This document shows, piece after piece, positions 16,809 to 24,712 of a stretch of DNA of 64,000 bases. The stretch's first letter is position 1, and the number at the start of each line of letters is the position of its first letter. This DNA comes from Brucella pseudogrignonensis (GTDB lineage Bacteria; Pseudomonadota; Alphaproteobacteria; Rhizobiales; Rhizobiaceae). Location of the stretch: contig NZ_NNRM01000021.1 of assembly GCF_002252525.1 (NCBI RefSeq), positions 1 through 64,000 of the forward strand, given 5' to 3'. The translations under genes and the position numbers were made by a program. Under the pieces are notes generated by a model. It searched no databases, was not told where the DNA came from, and saw only the letters and a program-made list of their open reading frames with translations.

Positions 16809-17591
16809 ATGAGCGTGTCCAGCAAAAGTGAGACTAAAAAATCGGGTGGCTTTGGCGAAACCATCAGCGTTATCGTGCAAGCACTGTTGCTGGCGCTGGT
16901 TATCCGTAGCCTGCTTTTCCAACCATTCAGTATTCCATCCGGCTCCATGCGCCCCACTTTGCTGGAAGGCGATTATCTGTTTGTGTCGAAATATGCCTAC
17001 GGTTATTCGCGCTATTCGCTGCCTTTTGGTCTCGACCTTTTCTCAGGTCGTATCTGGGCCGCTGAGCCAAAACGTGGTGACGTTGTCGTCTTCAAGCTGC
17101 CAAGTGATACGAATGTCGATTACATCAAACGTGTGATCGGTCTGCCAGGTGATCGTGTGCAGATGCGAGGTGGTGTGCTTTACATCAACGATGTTGCGGT
17201 AAAGCGCGAACGCGTTGGCACCATCGATAATCCTGACGTGACGGAGGTCAATCGACCGGTTGAAGTCTATCGCGAAACGCTGCCAAACGGTGTGACCTAC
17301 GACACGCTTGATCTGGCGCCAAATTCCATTGGCGACGATACGCGCGTATTTGAGGTGCCAGCTGGCCATTACTTCATGATGGGTGACAACCGCGATAACT
17401 CGCTCGATAGCCGCTTTGGCGTCGGCTATGTGCCTTTTGAAAACCTTGTCGGTCGTGCAAACATCATCTTTTTCTCAATCGCCGATAAGTCAAGCCCGCT
17501 TGAAATCTGGAAATGGCCGTCTGATGTTCGTTTCAGCCGACTTATTTCATGGGTAAGTGGCGAGCCGCATACAGCTGTAACCGGAAACTAA
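16809..17591 (+). CDS. lepB: Signal peptidase I
   Basis: It removes signal peptides from exported proteins at the outer face of the inner membrane. The 260-residue protein has one N-terminal anchor (about 18-37) and then the catalytic serine S46 (SIPSGSMRPT) and lysine K107 (YIKRVIGLPGDRV). The box E motif GDNRDNSLDSRFG is also present. GGAGA at 16800-16804 precedes the ATG at 16809; the longer frame from 16749 has no support. rnc starts one base after its stop, so the two are tightly coupled. Confidence 0.96.
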   Translation: MSVSSKSETKKSGGFGETISVIVQALLLALVIRSLLFQPFSIPSGSMRPTLLEGDYLFVSKYAYGYSRYSLPFGLDLFSGRIWAAEPKRGDVVVFKLPSDTNVDYIKRVIGLPGDRVQMRGGVLYINDVAVKRERVGTIDNPDVTEVNRPVEVYRETLPNGVTYDTLDLAPNSIGDDTRVFEVPAGHYFMMGDNRDNSLDSRFGVGYVPFENLVGRANIIFFSIADKSSPLEIWKWPSDVRFSRLISWVSGEPHTAVTGN

Positions 17592-17592
17592 A

Positions 17593-18297
17593 ATGGTCTC
17601 CGCGAATAAAGCAGCAGAAATTCTGGAGGCGCGCACAGGATACCGTTTTCAAAATCTGAAACGGCTTGAACGTGCGCTCACCCATTCAAGTGTCCAGGCA
17701 CCATCCCGTGCCAATTATGAACGCCTTGAGTTTCTTGGCGACCGCGTGCTTGGTCTCGTGGTTGCCGAAATGCTTTTTGAAGCATTTCCAGAGGCTCCAG
17801 AAGGCGAATTGTCGGTGCGCCTAAGTGCGCTGGTCAATGCGGAAACCTGTGCCGCGATTGCGGACGAAATCGGGCTTGCCGATCTCATCCACACAGGTTC
17901 CGACATTAAATCGCTCAATGATAAGCGCTTGTTGAATGTTCGTGCAGACGTTGTCGAAGCGCTGATCGCCACGATGTATCTTGATGGTGGGCTGGAGGCT
18001 GCGCGCGGCTTCATAAAGCGCTACTGGCAGGAGCGTTCGCTTGAGACCGGAGCAGCTCGTCGTGATGCCAAGACTGAGTTGCAGGAATGGGCGCATCAGC
18101 AAGGCAATGTACATCCATCTTACAGCATTTTGAGCCGCAGTGGGCCGGACCACGACCCGCTTTTCACCGTTGAAGTGACAGTGAAAGGATTTGCACCCGA
18201 AACGGGTGAAGGTAGATCCAAGCGGATTGCTGAGCAAAGCGCTGCAGAAGCGATGCTTTATAGGGAATCTGTCTGGAAACGCGACACTTCCGGCTAA
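17593..18297 (+). CDS. rnc: Ribonuclease III
   Basis: It cleaves double-stranded RNA, including rRNA precursors and structured mRNAs. The 234-residue protein has the endonuclease signature ERLEFLGDRVLGLVVAEML (about 43-61) and the second acidic motif DVVEALIATMYLDGG (about 118-132). The C-terminal double-stranded-RNA-binding domain runs from about 155 to 226. It sits between lepB and era, the classical lepB-rnc-era order. The 235-base gap before era contains a palindromic repeat rather than a terminator. Confidence 0.96.
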   Translation: MVSANKAAEILEARTGYRFQNLKRLERALTHSSVQAPSRANYERLEFLGDRVLGLVVAEMLFEAFPEAPEGELSVRLSALVNAETCAAIADEIGLADLIHTGSDIKSLNDKRLLNVRADVVEALIATMYLDGGLEAARGFIKRYWQERSLETGAARRDAKTELQEWAHQQGNVHPSYSILSRSGPDHDPLFTVEVTVKGFAPETGEGRSKRIAEQSAAEAMLYRESVWKRDTSG

Positions 18298-18423
18298 TGC
18301 GGAAATCTGCATTCTTTTAAGCGAAATTCGGCTATAATCGGATCAACAGCGACAGTGGTGGGCTTGTCGCATAGGGCAGATTGGTTTTGGGCGAGGAGCC
18401 AATCTCTGCCATCAATTTGAAAT

Positions 18424-18486
18424 CGAGCAATTCCAGCGAAAGTGGGGACGGGACCGCGTCGGGAATTGCGCAAAACAAAATTGGAG
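18424..18486. repeat. Intergenic palindromic repeat, copy C
   Basis: In the 235-base rnc-era gap, GCAATTCC (18427-18434) pairs with GGAATTGC (18462-18469), followed by GCAAAACAAAATTGGAG. The AAAACAAA segment following the palindrome recurs in copies A and D. An RNA hairpin here could be an RNase III target within the rnc-era transcript, which is inference. Confidence 0.5.
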
Positions 18487-18532
18487 TGCTTCCCACTTCT
18501 TGTGAAATGGGTTGCTCCTAAAAGGATAAGCA

Positions 18533-19468
18533 ATGAATAATCCGACGACGCCGACTTCCGGCGAAATTGAAACCGGGCAGACACGTTCTGGCTTTGTAGC
18601 GCTGATTGGGGCGCCAAACGCCGGAAAGTCCACGCTGGTTAACCAGTTGGTGGGAACCAAGGTTTCAATCGTCACGCATAAGGTACAGACCACGCGCGCG
18701 CTGGTTCGTGGTATCTTCATCGAGAACAATGCGCAGATCGTACTTGTCGATACACCCGGTATTTTCCGTCCAAAGCGCAGGCTGGACCGTGCGATGGTCA
18801 CGACCGCATGGGGCGGCGCGAAAGATGCCGACATCATCCTCGTTCTGCTGGATGCACAGGGTGGTCTCAACGAGAACGCAGAAGCGCTTCTGGAAAGCAT
18901 GAAAAACGTGCGCCAGAAGAAGGTGCTGGTGCTCAACAAAGTTGATCGCGTTGATCCCCCGGTTCTGCTGGATCTGGCAAAGAAGGCCAATGAGCTTGTC
19001 ACCTTTGATCAGACTTTCATGATCTCTGCGCTGAACGGTTCGGGCTGTAAGGATCTCGCAAAGTTCCTGGCGGAAACCGTTCCAAATGGCCCTTGGTATT
19101 ATCCGGAAGATCAGATTTCCGACATGCCGATGCGCCAGCTTGCAGCGGAAATCACCCGTGAAAAGCTTTATCTGCGCCTGCATGAAGAACTGCCTTATTC
19201 CTCGACGGTAGAAACCGAGCGCTGGGAAGAGCGTAAGGACGGCTCGGTACGTATCGAGCAGGTCATTTATGTTGAGCGCGAAAGTCAAAAGAAGATCGTA
19301 CTTGGCCATAAGGGCGAAACGATCAAGGCTATCGGTCAGGCTGCGCGTAAAGAGATCAGCGAAATTCTTGAACAGAACGCGCATCTCTTTCTGTTTGTAA
19401 AAGTTCGCGAAAACTGGGGCAACGATCCTGAGCGTTATCGTGAAATGGGTCTGGACTTCCCGACTTAA
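18533..19468 (+). CDS. era: GTPase Era
   Basis: It binds the 3' end of 16S rRNA and assists 30S assembly. The 311-residue protein has G1 GAPNAGKST (about 23-31), G3 DTPGIF (about 70-75) and G4 NKVDR (about 129-133). A C-terminal KH domain includes VLGHKGETIKAIGQAARKEI (about 258-277). It is preceded by AAAAGGATAAGC as ribosome site and followed 18 bases later by recO. Confidence 0.97.
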   Translation: MNNPTTPTSGEIETGQTRSGFVALIGAPNAGKSTLVNQLVGTKVSIVTHKVQTTRALVRGIFIENNAQIVLVDTPGIFRPKRRLDRAMVTTAWGGAKDADIILVLLDAQGGLNENAEALLESMKNVRQKKVLVLNKVDRVDPPVLLDLAKKANELVTFDQTFMISALNGSGCKDLAKFLAETVPNGPWYYPEDQISDMPMRQLAAEITREKLYLRLHEELPYSSTVETERWEERKDGSVRIEQVIYVERESQKKIVLGHKGETIKAIGQAARKEISEILEQNAHLFLFVKVRENWGNDPERYREMGLDFPT

Positions 19469-19486
19469 GGTATATCTGGCTGCTCC

Positions 19487-20230
19487 ATGGAATGGCGCGA
19501 TGAAGGCATAGTTCTCGGCACACGACGACATGGCGAAACAAGCGCCATTGTCGAAGTGATGACCCGTGAACATGGGCGTCATATGGGCATGGTACGCGGC
19601 GGGCGCTCCCGCCGCATGCAGCCTCTCCTTCAGCCGGGCAATCATGTCGATCTATCATGGTGGGCAAGGCTTGATGAGCATATGGGCAGCTTTACCATTG
19701 AGCCGCTTGGCTTCGCGGCGGCGCGGCTCATTGAAACGCCTGTGGCGCTTTACGGTATTCAGCTTGCTGCCGCCCATCTGCGCTTATTGCCAGAGCGTGA
19801 TTCCCATCGTGGCCTGTACGAAACCCTCCGCCTCATTATCGAGCATTTTGACGACCCGCTCGCCTCGGGTGAACTACTGCTTCGGTTTGAAGTGATGATG
19901 CTTGAAGAACTCGGCTTTGGCCTGGACCTGAAAGAATGTGCAGCAACAGGTGTCCGTGAAAACCTGATCTATGTATCGCCCAAGTCAGGACGTGCGGTCT
20001 GCGGCGATGCCGGTGCTCCCTGGGCCGATAAAATGTTGCCGTTGCCTGCATTCGTCAACAGCACATCAGTGCGTCCATCCTGCTATAACGACCTCAATGA
20101 TGCATTCAGAATGACGGGCTTCTTCTTTTTGCGGCATGTGTGGGAACCGCGCGCGCAAACGCCTCCCGATGCACGCGGGGGCTTTCTGAATGCGGTATCG
20201 CGAAGCATCAACCTGCAACAGGTAAGCTAA
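19487..20230 (+). CDS. recO: DNA repair protein RecO
   Basis: It loads RecA onto SSB-coated single strands in the RecFOR pathway. The 247-residue protein begins MEWRDEGIVLGTRRHGETSAIVEVMTREHG, the OB-fold strand pattern of RecO. It then has HxGMVRGGRSRR and the helical GYxLDL-like ELGFGLDLKECAATG. It follows era closely. Its last 23 bases overlap the 3' end of the convergent phosphatase gene, so antisense transcription could occur there. Confidence 0.93.
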   Translation: MEWRDEGIVLGTRRHGETSAIVEVMTREHGRHMGMVRGGRSRRMQPLLQPGNHVDLSWWARLDEHMGSFTIEPLGFAAARLIETPVALYGIQLAAAHLRLLPERDSHRGLYETLRLIIEHFDDPLASGELLLRFEVMMLEELGFGLDLKECAATGVRENLIYVSPKSGRAVCGDAGAPWADKMLPLPAFVNSTSVRPSCYNDLNDAFRMTGFFFLRHVWEPRAQTPPDARGGFLNAVSRSINLQQVS

Positions 20231-20711
20231 AGACTTCGCCCTCAAAAGCATCTTTTCCGCGCCCGATTGCCCTGATCGCTTCAATCATGCGACCGTTTCT
20301 TGCCAATATCTGATCCGCAAGCGCGATGAGTCGAATATTCGGGGTAGCTGATGGTGAAAGCTGTCGCAGCTTTTGCGCGAAAGCTACTTCATCCAGTGCC
20401 GGATTGAGCGCAAGAGCTATAATGTAAGCGCTTGCGGTAGAGCGTGATACGCCCGCATAGCAGTGAATGAGCATTGGCTTGGAGCGACCCCAATCCCGTG
20501 CGAAGGCCAGTATCTGGTGAACATGACTATCGTCAGGCATGACCAGCCCTTCGCGCGGCTCAACGATGTCGTTGAAAGTAAGGCTAAGCCGCGTGGCGGC
20601 GCTCGGCATCGATGGAAGATCGCTGCTGCTCAGTGACAAGATATGACTTGGGTGATGCAGAGCTATTTGGGCTTCAAGTCTCGAAAGCGGGCTGACCACA
20701 ATATGCGTCAT
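20208..20711 (-). CDS. Protein-tyrosine-phosphatase-like protein
   Basis: The 167-residue protein contains the signature HCYAGVSRSTA, that is C84-X5-R90, the P-loop of cysteine phosphatases, after a NDIxEPREG loop with candidate general acid D48. The small size and motif resemble dual-specificity phosphatases of unknown bacterial substrate. It is the last gene of a minus-strand trio (YgfZ, HD hydrolase, phosphatase), starting 3 bases after the HD gene, and it overlaps recO tail to tail by 23 bases. All catalytic residues appear intact. Confidence 0.82.
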   Translation of the reverse strand: MTHIVVSPLSRLEAQIALHHPSHILSLSSSDLPSMPSAATRLSLTFNDIVEPREGLVMPDDSHVHQILAFARDWGRSKPMLIHCYAGVSRSTASAYIIALALNPALDEVAFAQKLRQLSPSATPNIRLIALADQILARNGRMIEAIRAIGRGKDAFEGEVFSLPVAG

Positions 20712-20714
20712 GGC

Positions 20715-21332
20715 TTATTTCTTTCGCGCCTGTTCCAATGTTGCAAAGCGCGCCAGAAAATCATTTTGAACGCTTTGTGTCGGACGGGGCGTCAGATCTA
20801 GCCCTGACGGATCGAAACTGCGCGGACGGCCAAAATATTTGGTCGCTTCTGTTTCGCTGAAACCGGCAAGTCGTGTTGCCTCAAAAAAAGCTGCGACCTG
20901 ATCGGCACGCTTGATCAGTTTTTTGAGAGACACGGAAATGGAAGCTGGCAGCGAAAACCGAACGTGAACTGCACTCTCAAGACGTGCTTCGATCAGTTTG
21001 TAGTTCCCGCCCATCACAGCTTTGAAGGGCGAAATCATGTCGCCAATGACATATTCAGGCGCATCGTGCAGGAGCGTCAACATTTGCCATTCGATGCTCG
21101 CATCAGGCACAAGCCGGTTGAAAATCTGTTCAACCAGCAACGAGTGCTGGGCAACCGAATAGGCGTGTTCGCCGACGGTCTGCCCATTCCAGCGGGCGAC
21201 ACGCGCAAGACCATGCGCGATGTCTTCAATCTCTACATCAAGGGGCGATGGATCAAGAAGATCCAGTCTACGGCCTGACAACATGCGCTGCCAGGCGCGA
21301 TCTTTGCCCGATGACCGGTCAGCGGCTGCCAT
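20715..21332 (-). CDS. HD-domain phosphohydrolase (YfbR-like)
   Basis: The 205-residue protein contains the HD metal motifs: H in VGEHAYSVAQHS (about 56-67) and HD in LTLLHDAPEYVIGD (about 87-100). The DxEIEDIAHGLARVARWNGQT lead-in is typical of YfbR-like 5'-nucleotidases and HD hydrolases. I expect it to act on a deoxynucleoside monophosphate or similar nucleotide, though the substrate is not determined. Its start overlaps the ygfZ stop (TGATG) and it precedes the phosphatase by 3 bases, so the three are translated as a unit. Confidence 0.83.
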   Translation of the reverse strand: MAAADRSSGKDRAWQRMLSGRRLDLLDPSPLDVEIEDIAHGLARVARWNGQTVGEHAYSVAQHSLLVEQIFNRLVPDASIEWQMLTLLHDAPEYVIGDMISPFKAVMGGNYKLIEARLESAVHVRFSLPASISVSLKKLIKRADQVAAFFEATRLAGFSETEATKYFGRPRSFDPSGLDLTPRPTQSVQNDFLARFATLEQARKK

Positions 21333-22195
21333 CAGGCTTTGTCCGCGTCGGCAGTTGGAAATGTGAAGCGTACATGCGGGGGAAGGGCGAGCGTAATTTC
21401 GGCCCCACCAGCCAGAATCGGCGTGCCGGAATCAAGCGCATCCTTCACCCGGTCAATGCGCACAAGCGCCAGACCGAGTTTGCCGGATGAACTGCCAAGG
21501 GTTCCGATATCGCGTCCACCGACCGTAACCGACGTACCCATTGCGGGCAGGGGCGCGTCAGATTTTGCCACGAGGACGCGTCGACGCGGCGTGCCGCGGT
21601 GATGCATACGCGAGACGACTTCCTGCCCGATGAAACAGCCTTTCGGGAAAGTCACGCCGCCAGTCTGATCGAAATTAATGTCGTGCGGAAATACATCATT
21701 ATAGGCGAAGTCGGCTTCACCTTCGGCAATGCCATATTCAGCGCGAAGAGCTATCCATGCACTTTCATCGCTGATTTCACCGGCCTGTCCGTAAATGCGA
21801 ATAACATTCAGCTCTTCAGCGAACCGGGTATCGCGCTTAATTGAATCGCTTTCTGAGGAAGCGGAATCATTCTGCCAGCTAACGCTCACAAGTGATTCTG
21901 GCAATTGGCTAATTTCTGCTTTGGCGCGCAGACGATAGAGCGTCATCCGCTTAGCAAAATCAGCTGCAATGCCAGCAGGCATGTCGAATCGCAGCCCGTC
22001 TTCAATGCGCGACACAAGGAAGTCGAACATGATCTTGCCCTGCGGTGCCAACAGCGCGCCGGGTTTCAGCTCATCGGCGCCAAGCTTGTCGAGATTGGTT
22101 GTGATCACGGCCTGCACGAATTTTTCCGCGTCTTCGCCTGTAATGTGAACCAGTGCTCTGTTGGAAAGATTGATCGTTTCCGCTACCGTCGCCAT
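21332..22195 (-). CDS. ygfZ: Folate-binding protein YgfZ (GcvT-like)
   Basis: YgfZ is a tetrahydrofolate-binding protein needed for maintenance of some iron-sulfur enzymes. The 287-residue protein has the family signature KGCFIGQEVVSRMHHRG (about 187-203, conserved Cys near 189) and the GcvT-like N-terminal segment HITGEDAEKFVQAVITTNLD. The ATG at 22195 follows GGAAGAAG; the frame continues to 22327 but that extension overlaps the pyrC promoter and lacks homology-like features. It is first in a coupled trio and divergent from the dihydroorotase-like gene across 85 bases. Confidence 0.92.
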   Translation of the reverse strand: MATVAETINLSNRALVHITGEDAEKFVQAVITTNLDKLGADELKPGALLAPQGKIMFDFLVSRIEDGLRFDMPAGIAADFAKRMTLYRLRAKAEISQLPESLVSVSWQNDSASSESDSIKRDTRFAEELNVIRIYGQAGEISDESAWIALRAEYGIAEGEADFAYNDVFPHDINFDQTGGVTFPKGCFIGQEVVSRMHHRGTPRRRVLVAKSDAPLPAMGTSVTVGGRDIGTLGSSSGKLGLALVRIDRVKDALDSGTPILAGGAEITLALPPHVRFTFPTADADKA

Positions 22196-22280
22196 CGCTT
22201 CTTCCTTGCCTTTATAACCATCGTTACGTAAGCCGCATTGAAAAGGCTCGCAAGTCCCATTCAGCCAGCAGGAGACAACA

Positions 22281-23615
22281 ATGGCCCAAACGTTCGACAC
22301 AATCCTGAAAGGTGCAACCATCGTCAATCACGACGGTATAGGTCAGCGGGACATTGGTATTCGTAACGGGCGCATCGAGGCGATTGGCTCGCTTGCAGCA
22401 GGTTCTGCCGGTGAAGTCATCGATTGTACCGGTCTGCATATTTTGCCCGGCGTTGTTGACAGTCAGGTGCATTTTCGTGAGCCGGGGCTGGAGCACAAGG
22501 AAGATCTGGAAACAGGTTCGCTTGCTGCGGTTCTGGGCGGTGTGACATCGGTTTTCGAAATGCCGAACACCAAACCACTGACGACTTCCGCTGAAACGCT
22601 TGACGACAAGATTCGCCGTGGCCGTCATCGTATGCATTGCGATTTTGCCTTCTGGGTTGGCGGAACGCGGGACAATGCAAAAGACGTTGCCGAGCTTGAG
22701 CGCCTGCCAGGTGCGGCTGGCATCAAGGTGTTCATGGGATCTTCGACAGGCAATCTGCTGGTTGAGGATGATGAAGGCGTCCGTTCGATCCTGAAAAGTA
22801 CGCGCCGCCGTGCCGCCTTCCATTCGGAAGACGAATTCCGCCTTAAGGAGCGCGAAAATCTCCGTGTTGAAGGTGATCCGTCGAGCCACCCTGTCTGGCG
22901 CGATGTTACCACTGCACTGCAATGCACCGAACGCCTTGTCGGTATCGCCCGCGAAACCGGCGCACGTATTCACGTCCTGCATATCTCTACAGCCGAAGAA
23001 ATCGATTTCCTTCAAGGTCACAAGGATGTGGCAACCTGTGAAGCCACTCCGCATCACCTTACGTTGTCGGCGGATGAATATGCGACGCTTGGCAATCTTA
23101 TCCAGATGAACCCACCGGTGCGTGAAAAGCGCCATCGCGATGGTGTTTGGAAGGGCGTTGATCAGGGCATTATCGATGTACTCGGCTCCGACCATGCACC
23201 ACATACGCTGGACGAAAAGCAGAAGTCTTACCCGGCTTCGCCGTCTGGAATGACCGGCGTTCAGACGCTGGTGCCAATCATGCTCGATCACGTCAATGCG
23301 GGTAAGCTTTCGCTGGAGCGCTTTGTCGATCTGTCGAGCCACGGCCCCAACCGCATTTTCGGTATGGCTCGCAAAGGTCGCATTGCTGTTGGCTATGATG
23401 CCGATCTCACCATCGTCGATATGAAACGCCGCGAAACCATCACGCATGAACAGGCTGGCTCAAAGGCTGGCTGGACGCCTTATCATGGCAAGACTGTCAC
23501 TGGCTGGCCGGTTGGTACTTTCGTGCGCGGTATCAAAGTCATGTGGGAAGCGGAAATCGTCAATCCGAATAAGGGCGAGCCAGTCGAGTTTTTGGAAGCT
23601 TTGCCTCGTTCGTGA
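22281..23615 (+). CDS. pyrC: Dihydroorotase-family amidohydrolase
   Basis: The 444-residue type I dihydroorotase-like protein would interconvert carbamoyl-aspartate and dihydroorotate. It shows PGVVDSQVHFREPGLEHKED (about 55-74), EMPNTKPLTT, HVLHISTAEEI and LGSDHAPHTLDEK (Asp about 303). The first metal histidine of the usual D-x-H-x-H motif is Gln (codon CAG), giving QVH; the other metal residues look present. This substitution could reduce or change activity, and another dihydroorotase gene may exist elsewhere in the genome. It has its own promoter region, divergent from ygfZ. Confidence 0.85.
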   Translation: MAQTFDTILKGATIVNHDGIGQRDIGIRNGRIEAIGSLAAGSAGEVIDCTGLHILPGVVDSQVHFREPGLEHKEDLETGSLAAVLGGVTSVFEMPNTKPLTTSAETLDDKIRRGRHRMHCDFAFWVGGTRDNAKDVAELERLPGAAGIKVFMGSSTGNLLVEDDEGVRSILKSTRRRAAFHSEDEFRLKERENLRVEGDPSSHPVWRDVTTALQCTERLVGIARETGARIHVLHISTAEEIDFLQGHKDVATCEATPHHLTLSADEYATLGNLIQMNPPVREKRHRDGVWKGVDQGIIDVLGSDHAPHTLDEKQKSYPASPSGMTGVQTLVPIMLDHVNAGKLSLERFVDLSSHGPNRIFGMARKGRIAVGYDADLTIVDMKRRETITHEQAGSKAGWTPYHGKTVTGWPVGTFVRGIKVMWEAEIVNPNKGEPVEFLEALPRS

Positions 23616-23742
23616 AAATAACTCCAAGAAACGGTGCCCCCATTCTTGGTTGAGGTGCAGGGTAGATAAAATGCTAAAGTGCGTCGCGTGAATGAGTTTA
23701 GACGCGATGCTCTTTACGAAGGGCACTTCATGGAGTGGCCTG

Positions 23743-24030
23743 ATGTTCATTGTTAACCTGACATATATAAAGCCTCTGAATGAAGTTGAAAAACATATCG
23801 CTACACATCGGGAGTTTCTCGATAGGCAGTATGCAAGTGGGGCGTTTCTGGCATCTGGACCGAAGAATCCGCGGGATGGAGGTATCATTCTTGCGAGTGG
23901 AAGCATAACCCGGGATGAGCTTGAAACGATCCTGGCTCACGATCCTTTCAAGAATCAGGGGCTTGCGGAGTATCAAATCACCGAATTTGCGCCGGTGAAG
24001 CACACAGCCGCTTGGGCTGATAGTCTTTAG
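23743..24030 (+). CDS. YciI-like protein
   Basis: The 95-residue protein has a ferredoxin-like YciI domain: MFIVNLTYIKPLNEVEKHIATHREFLDRQYASG at the start, then SGPKNPRDGGIILASG and the DPFKNQGLAEYQITEFAP tail. The His-21/Asp-27 pair is the usual putative active site. GGAG at 23731-23734 supports the ATG at 23743; the frame open from 23692 lacks a ribosome site. The function of this family is unsettled. It lies alone between pyrC and the isochorismatase-like gene. Confidence 0.85.
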   Translation: MFIVNLTYIKPLNEVEKHIATHREFLDRQYASGAFLASGPKNPRDGGIILASGSITRDELETILAHDPFKNQGLAEYQITEFAPVKHTAAWADSL

Positions 24031-24145
24031 ATTAACTTCGGAGTTTGCAGTTGGCGCGATCTGTCCCATCTTTGTCCGAAGTTAATCTTTTGACCTGGAT
24101 TGTCGGGAGTATTGTGTTCTTGTATAAATTTACAAGGAGCACAAA

Positions 24146-24712
24146 ATGTCCGCCAACGACACAGCCTTGCTGGTTATCGATGTTCAGGAATCTTTTCGGC
24201 ATCGACCTTACTATCGAGAAGAAGAGGTTGCCGCTTACATTGAGCGGCAGCAGGCTTTGATTGACGGTGCCAAGCGCAAAGGCATTCCGGTCGTGCAAAT
24301 CTTTCATGTTGAGAATGAGGGGCCGTTTTCGGAGGCATCAGGTCTTGTGAAGGCGCTTGCACCGATCACGATCGAGTCGGATGCCGTTTTCCGTAAGCGT
24401 CGCCATAGCGCATTGGTGGGCTCAGGTCTCGATGTCTGGCTGATTTCTAACAACATCAAACGGGTTATCATTTCAGGTATCCGCACTGAGCAGTGCTGCG
24501 AGACCACCACACGTCATGCGTCTGACCTTGGCTTCAATGTCGATTATGTCGGCGAAGCCACGCTGACTTTCCCCATGACTGACATAAGTGGTCACGTGTG
24601 GAGTGCTGCGGAAATTCGCGCGCGTACCGAGCTGGTACTTGCGGATCGCTTTGCAAGGATAGCAACGGTGGAACAGGCTCTTGCAGGCAGCGCAGAACGG
24701 AAAGCTGCATGA
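24146..24712 (+). CDS. Isochorismatase-like cysteine hydrolase
   Basis: The 188-residue protein has the family catalytic triad: D12 (LLVIDVQESF), K84 (VFRKRRHSAL) and C117 (GIRTEQCCETT, with a second Cys at 118). The family hydrolyses amides or vinyl ethers; nicotinamidase and isochorismatase are members, and the precise substrate cannot be assigned. ACAAGGAGCAC serves the ATG. Its stop overlaps the start of a GlxA-type regulator (ATGA), implying that the regulator responds to the substrate or product of this enzyme. Confidence 0.88.
   Translation: MSANDTALLVIDVQESFRHRPYYREEEVAAYIERQQALIDGAKRKGIPVVQIFHVENEGPFSEASGLVKALAPITIESDAVFRKRRHSALVGSGLDVWLISNNIKRVIISGIRTEQCCETTTRHASDLGFNVDYVGEATLTFPMTDISGHVWSAAEIRARTELVLADRFARIATVEQALAGSAERKAA

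Noticed and set aside
18665-19645. 326-codon minus-strand ORF antisense to era and recO
   Set aside because: It crosses two real genes and their gap; the plus-strand genes carry clear motifs and this frame has none.
22224-23447. 407-codon minus-strand ORF antisense to pyrC
   Set aside because: It is a full shadow of a well-supported gene on the other strand; its composition is rich in His, Arg and Cys and shows no domain.
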